Below, one piece after another: positions 59,223-64,000 of a stretch of DNA of 64,000 bases (position 1 is the first letter of the stretch; the number at the start of each line of letters is the position of its first letter). Made by a program: the position numbers and the translations under genes. Source of the DNA: Rhizomucor pusillus. Taxonomy: Eukaryota; Mucoromycota; Mucoromycetes; Mucorales; Lichtheimiaceae. Below the pieces are notes generated by a model. The model had not been told where the DNA came from, made no database searches, and was given only the letters and a program-made list of their open reading frames with translations. The DNA is taken from the NCBI GenBank assembly GCA_900175165.2, contig FWWN02000702.1, positions 35,099-99,098 of the forward strand, given 5' to 3'.

Positions 59223-62203
59223 TTAAGCTAGAAATACACATCTAATCATGATAATGTACTTACCTCCACCGCCGCTGCCTCCACCGCAGCCTCCACCACC
59301 TCCTCCTCCTCCGCAGCCTCCACTACCTCCTCCGCAGCCTCCACCACCTCCTCCTCCGCAGCCACCACCGAAGCTGCCACCGAAGCTGCCAAAGAAACCA
59401 CCACCGGTTCTGGAAGATTTGCCACCGACTCCAGAGGAACGCCAAGAGCGGTTATTCTTGTAATAGTTGCTCTTGTTTGCATAAGTTTTGTTGGCATTCT
59501 TCTTCTTCCTTAAGGGAGCGGATGGACCCGAAAGAACGGTGGGAAGGAACGATGGAGGCGCAACGAGTGTGAACAACTTGTAATGCAGGTAAAAGTGGTC
59601 ATCTCCTGTAGGAGGCGGCGTTGATGTTGCTGTATTCCTTGTTGGTTGTCCCGACGTTGGCGACCCGCTGGCGTGGCAATCTGTTGTGTAAAGCATGTGA
59701 ATAAAGCGTGTCCTTGCTCTTTTTTTTTAATGGCTGCGCAAGTCTTTCTCTCACCTATCCTGTGTGTTGTGTCAGTATATACCGCGAGGCGGTAAGGAAT
59801 GGAGAATAGACTTACACTGTAGATGGAACTTGTGCGCGTTCGAGCGATGCTAACGCAAGCAAATAACTGTGAGATCGTCGGAAAGTATCGCACGTAATAA
59901 CAAGCTTCAATACCTCCACAGTTGATTGTTCTAATTTGTAGAATATTAGAGTTCATGATCCAATAAGATGCTTTAGAATTTGCTAGTGTTGGATACCTAC
60001 CCAATGTATCCGTAACCACTATCTTCCACTTCATTTAACATGTTCGATTGCTCCTTTTCCTGTAGTAAAATGTAAATTCTTGCCCCAGATAGACCACAGC
60101 AACTTTTCCTTACGATTTTACACTTACCGATCCTTTATTCTTGAACCAACCACCATGTGCCGTTTCTGATTGATTGAGTTTTCAGTTATCCTGTGCACAT
60201 AGATATTTCGCCAAGCTCTCCTTACTGAGATCATGGTAGCTGGAAGAATCTGTCAATATCCTATTTTTTGAATTTTGAGACAAATTCAGTCAACCCATAG
60301 AGCCTCAACATGGTTATTTACCGTCCGTAAGGATTCTTGAATGTGGCAATGACAACTGATATTTTTGAGAGCAGACTGTTTTTGCCGGAAAGAGGTGCAG
60401 TATCTTCTGGAAGTTTGTATGATCCATGCAGGTACTCCTTGCCGAAATCGTTCGTGTAACTTCCAAAAGCAATCACATCTACCGCACGTTTGCTTTTGTT
60501 TGCTAAATGTAAACCTTGTTCCGTGTCAGCATCATCGATACCATAGAGAATGTTTGCGTTAGCGTATGCCGTATTTGTCTGTTTCGCGTATTCTTTCAGC
60601 TTTGAATCAGGAATACTATCGTCGTGATTGATGACTTTCCCGAGATAGATCCGGCAAAAGTTTCTGTATCTGGAAGCAGAGATCATATGTGTATGCCACG
60701 CCAAATCTGTGCACCAATTATCGGGTCAATTGTCTTGAGATTGACAACAATTGCTATGTATGTAAACTTGCCAATTTCAATAGTTGGAACGGCCACCAAA
60801 TCAGGATTCTTGCTAATAATATGCAAAAAGTCCCGGTACCGTCGTATGCCTCGCACGACACCTTCAGGAAACTTCCAATCGATCGCCATGACCGTTTTGA
60901 TGAACTTGCGCTGCCGCTTCACTGCCTGGATAAGATCGATCGAGAACCAGTGTGGATTGCCCACGTACGACGTCTTGACTGTCTTCAACAGTTCTGTGCA
61001 ACGTCGAAGAGAGATTATGTAAAAACAATGTAGAATATGAATATCCCTGGAATAATAACTTTTGACTTACTCGCAGCAAATTCTTCGTATCGCCTAGTTC
61101 CTTCTTGGGCATCAACTTGCTTTGCCTTTGCAATGAGTCTCGTCTCGAGGTCGGTAAAATTGCGGATCGATGCAAAGTCCGAGAGTGCAAGTTTCTTAAG
61201 GATTGCATCGTCTTGCTGCAACATGCTAGCGCTCTTTGGTGCGCCGTTCTTGTCTAACCATGTTCCTCTAGTACAAGATTTTGTCAATATATAATACAAC
61301 ATGAACGGACTTAAATACATACTTAATCCTTATCGCTTCGCGTTCATTGGTATCTGCGCAAAGCAAAGTACGAGAGAGCTGCCGGAGCCACATTGTATTC
61401 ACGGAAAATTGATACTTGCACTTTTCACAGCGCATTGATACATTGGGATCCATTCTCCAGTGTGCGTATTTAGCCCTGGAGAAGAGGAGTGCTTTAAATA
61501 AGTATAAAATCAAATTGTGATGAGTTTCATCTGCAACACTTACCAGGTACATCCAATCTGTTCCGCGCATTGTGGACATGCAGTATACTTTACGTCGTTG
61601 CGATGCGCGTGCACACTGGATATCCACCGGGGCAGGCCCTGGAACGTAGATGTACCGTTGTACCCGTACCACTTTTCTTTATGCTGAGCACGGGTAGCAA
61701 AATCTAATACATTCACCATCCATTGTTATTCTTGGTTTGCCCTTCTACTACTTACGCAAGACCGCAGCAATGCATCTTCGTTTGGCTTTTGCCCTCTTTT
61801 CGGAATGTTTTGCTCAACATCTTCGTAGTACCTGAATGGACTCAGCAAATGCGCATGCCAAAATAGGTATGCATCTAAAAAAGCAAGTAGAGTTTTAAAA
61901 AAGAATCTGGAGCAATGACGTAAATGGCGTGTTGCTGCGTATCTTCTTACCAAGCGGCGTGTCTAATCTAACATTATCGTCTAGATAGAGCTGCGTGTAT
62001 CGATCTTCGGCCATGACCAGGTAGATCTGGAGCTCGTCTGGATATTTCTCCAAAGCTGTAAGCAGCTTATCAAAGGATTCCAGCATAGACAGATATTGCC
62101 AGCAGGACTCCAGTGTCACAGACTCTCCATCCAGTTGCGGGTACACTATACCGACCGTGGGCCAATCGGGACAATCAAATATATATCGTGCTTTTCCACT
62201 CAT
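59223..62203 (-). CDS. DUF1399 / glycine-rich-domain-containing protein (GRDP-like)
   Basis: Thirteen exons (62203-61951, 61874-61756, 61683-61544, 61475-61323, 61267-61071, 60993-60772, 60706-60322, 60260-60226, 60165-60128, 60028-60001, 59930-59914, 59849-59816, 59680-59223) give 692 aa. The diagnostic repeated motif x-W-H-x-H occurs twice: DAYLFWHAHLLSPFRYYEDV and, across a GC-AG intron (60707-60771), IEIDLAWHTHMISASRYRNF. A zinc-like CPQCAEQIGC / MRCEKCKYQF pair lies between them. After small exons ending HRSNAHKFHLQ, the C-terminus is a long run of Gly with regularly spaced Cys. GRDP proteins exist in plants and fungi with poorly known roles (signalling or stress). The 3' small exons (17-38 nt) are the least certain, although phase closes. 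The final 12 residues depend on no further splicing. Confidence 0.8.
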
Positions 62204-63200
62204 TTCTTGGATACAAAGTCAAGATTTAATAAATGGGGAAGAAACCAAGTTGATAGGTACAAAATACATGTCGTGCCCTTTTATACCTAAAATCCTGACT
62301 TCTGCGACAGTAGACGGATCCTAAGCAACATGGTCAGCTGAGTATTAACGTGGCTCAGGCGAGCTTAGTTGAACGCAGTTAGCGTGATGCATGTGGCTAC
62401 GGAATCAAGGCCCTGCTGCCCAAATTATTACATCGATCACATGGAAATGGCTAGTAAAACAAGTTAAAAATTGGCCGTAAAAGCGATACATGGTCACCTC
62501 CAGCCATAGTCCATATTCAAAGACCACCCCGGCGAGGTGCTCGATTTACAAAATTTATATGCTCAAAAACTAATAGAACATTTCCGTGTCAATTGTGCAA
62601 AGCGGACCCCAAAAAATGTTTTCTTCCAGGGAGAGAGTATTTGCTAATGCACACTTATATATTTTGGTATCATTCAACGCCCTACTTTTGCTAAAGTAAT
62701 GTGTTAGAAGCTCAAGCAGCTATAACGAAAGTAGCATCCATTTTGAGCCCTTTGAAGTTTGGATTTTATCGTTGTTTTAAAGACCGCCCCCAGAGAATGA
62801 GCAACATTACTTTTTACTCAGGCAACTCGGCTTCGATTGTGACAAGTGTGACATTATTATGGTTATCGCGATTGAAGTGTAGGCTTCGACAGCTTTACAG
62901 TAGGAGTGTTATCCAACCACCACTACGGCTACTCCAGTTATCTGCTGCTGCGTTTTGGAGCTACTCACGGGTGGCGTTAGAGAAGAATATCCGCAATTCT
63001 CTAGCACCACTGCACTGAATCAAGGAGACGTGTACCGTAAAAATGATTGTCTCTTTTAGGATGTGCTTTGATTGTGTGCTTCAAAATAAACGTGTGTTAT
63101 ACGCTCTTTAAGTAATATCTTGATGATTTCACTGACATAGACCCACCAGGGTCACAAGCATGTGTGGTCCTGCCAATCAACGTTATTGTGCTTGAAACGG
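62204..63200. other. Intergenic region
   Basis: Contains the upstream region of the DUF1399 gene. A plus-strand ORF at 62701-63018 has an ATG-like start but no coding signature, and I do not call it. Confidence 0.45.
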
Positions 63201-63523
63201 CTATAGCACGTATTTATATGGAAAAATACAATCAACATGCATCCTAGAAGACACCAACGGTACATCTCTCCTTGGATCCAGGACGATGTAGCCATAGGAC
63301 CGCGAAAATTCTTCTGTGTGTCGTGCGCGGGCAGCATTGGGCGCGGTCAATAAAATGAGGGCACGGGGGCACAGGAACATTCGATCCAACCATTTGAACT
63401 TCTTGTCTAGGGCTGAGAGAAGAAAGAGTTGAAAGAAGAGGAGGAGCAGGGAACCGTTTTAGACTCCGAGACGCACCTACGAGGAACGTCAACAAAATTG
63501 ACGCCTTCGAGACTTTGCTACAA
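63201..63523 (-). CDS. Possible terminal exons of an unrecognised gene (partial model)
   Basis: Two exons (about 63523-63481 and 63412-63201) join across a CT-rich intron with good sites (gtaggt donor, tctctcag acceptor). They read SLEGVNFVDVPPLDKKFKWL, then DRMFLCPRALILLTAPNAA, and end VSSRMHVDCIFPYKYVL before a stop. The sequence looks coding-like but matches no family I recognise. The 5' end is not found, so it could be a gene remnant. Confidence 0.3.
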
Positions 63524-64000
63524 TGTAACTACCTCGATTTTCCGTATTAGATGACGCCTTTGAACTGCTCCATGTCATAAAACTTGCCTAGATTTCATAT
63601 GATACCAAAGAGAGGCACAAATGCAGAAATGTTACCACAAGCTCATGAAAACAAAAAAATAAACAGGTATAAAAATTTTCGGGACATCTTTTCAAGTGCC
63701 ACCCACTGGCTCATTAAAAAAAATCTGAGACCTTCTTGCGGTGGTAACGAGGCTGGCCACCAGACTTGCACGAGGGATCCACTGGACTCACTCATCGTGA
63801 GAAAGGTGGCGAAGGGGTAAGGGCCAAGGGGACGAAAGTCCCAATTTCTTTTAACGCCTTATTGCCTTGACTCAACAATGTCAAGAGCAGTTGCCATAGT
63901 TTTAGTTTTTTTCTTTTCAAGAAGGAATAAACATAAGTCATGTAAGCGTCTTTTGGTCTTAAAGGCTGTTCTCCATTCTGCTTTTTGATCATGAAGGACG
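63524..64000. other. Right edge, no gene recognised
   Basis: Short ORFs only, with nothing supportable. Confidence 0.45.

Noticed and set aside
59228..59263. 36-nt putative intron at the end of the DUF1399 gene
   Set aside because: Sites look good, but the length is below any plausible spliceable intron and is a multiple of three; reading through reaches the same stop.
59246..59497. Glu/Val/Ala-rich frame in the glycine tail region and the plus-strand poly-Pro ORF
   Set aside because: Both are alternative frames of the GGC/GGT repeats; only the Gly-Cys frame continues from the spliced upstream exons.
1..64000. tRNA and rRNA genes
   Set aside because: Scanned by eye for B-box (GGTTCGAATCC-like) and rRNA cores; none with a matching A-box or cloverleaf was found. 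A covariance-model scan would be decisive.
1..64000. Secondary-metabolite, defence or viral gene cluster
   Set aside because: No synthase, megasynthase, capsid, polymerase, NLR or other such core domains; the genes are conserved housekeeping and surface functions.

Overview
The window is nuclear DNA of a filamentous fungus, most likely an early-diverging one (Mucoromycota, Mucorales-like). Genes are dense and intron-rich, with mostly 50-75 nt introns carrying CTAAC/CTGAC-type branch sites. Untranslated leaders are CT-rich, and intergenic DNA is AT-rich with microsatellites. Gene content is fungal: SAGA SPT20, Ecm33, AP-3 beta, ATG9, ATG38-like, trehalose phosphorylase and a Bud6-like protein. 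Genus is not decidable from sequence alone. No tRNA, rRNA, CRISPR array or bacterial operon was seen. All gene models are hand-spliced. In every multi-exon model reported, exon phases add up to an uninterrupted frame with a final stop, but none has transcript support.

Layout. 1-94: last codons of a gene entering from the left. 0.45-2.8 kb: triple-BRCT protein. 3.5 kb: 100-residue small protein. 3.8-6.6 kb: no convincing gene. 6.7-8.1 kb: secreted GH5 mannanase, followed by three tandem copies of a ~166 bp repeat. 8.8-10.2 kb: PKA regulatory subunit. 11-12.6 kb: septin. 12.8-13.7 kb (minus): METTL21-type methyltransferase. 13.9-16.2 kb: Abp1/drebrin-like actin-binding protein. 16.5-17.4 kb: Kre9/KNH-like surface protein. 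18.4-19.9 kb (minus): RING E3, divergent from a small gene. 21.6-22.5 kb: decayed Tc1/mariner (IS630-type) transposase. 22.9-26.7 kb: small membrane protein, small secreted KNH-like protein, Bud6/AIP3-like protein. 26.7-29.4 kb: gene-poor.

29.4-35.5 kb (minus): F-BAR/SH3 protein and SPT20. 36-39.2 kb (plus): CSN1 and ATG38-like. 39.3-41.7 kb (minus): trehalose phosphorylase, divergent from ATG9 (42.3-44.9 kb). 45.3-47 kb: P5C dehydrogenase. 47.3-47.7 kb (minus): zinc deaminase. 48.3-49.3 kb: Sel1-repeat protein. 49.5-50.8 kb (minus): Ecm33. 51.6-55.7 kb: AP-3 beta, then BAP31/Yet. 55.8-57.8 kb (minus): subtilase. 59.2-62.2 kb (minus): DUF1399/glycine-rich-domain protein. The right end holds at most a fragmentary gene.

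The genes do not form a biosynthetic cluster. Several nevertheless share themes: polarity and cytoskeleton (septin, Abp1, Bud6-like, F-BAR), cell wall and surface (mannanase, two KNH-like proteins, Ecm33), and autophagy, endomembrane and starvation (ATG38-like, ATG9, AP-3 beta, BAP31, trehalose phosphorylase, PKA-R). The most unusual structural features are the high number of GC-AG introns (10 of about 118 inferred), a 7-nt microexon, and the tandem repeat behind the mannanase.
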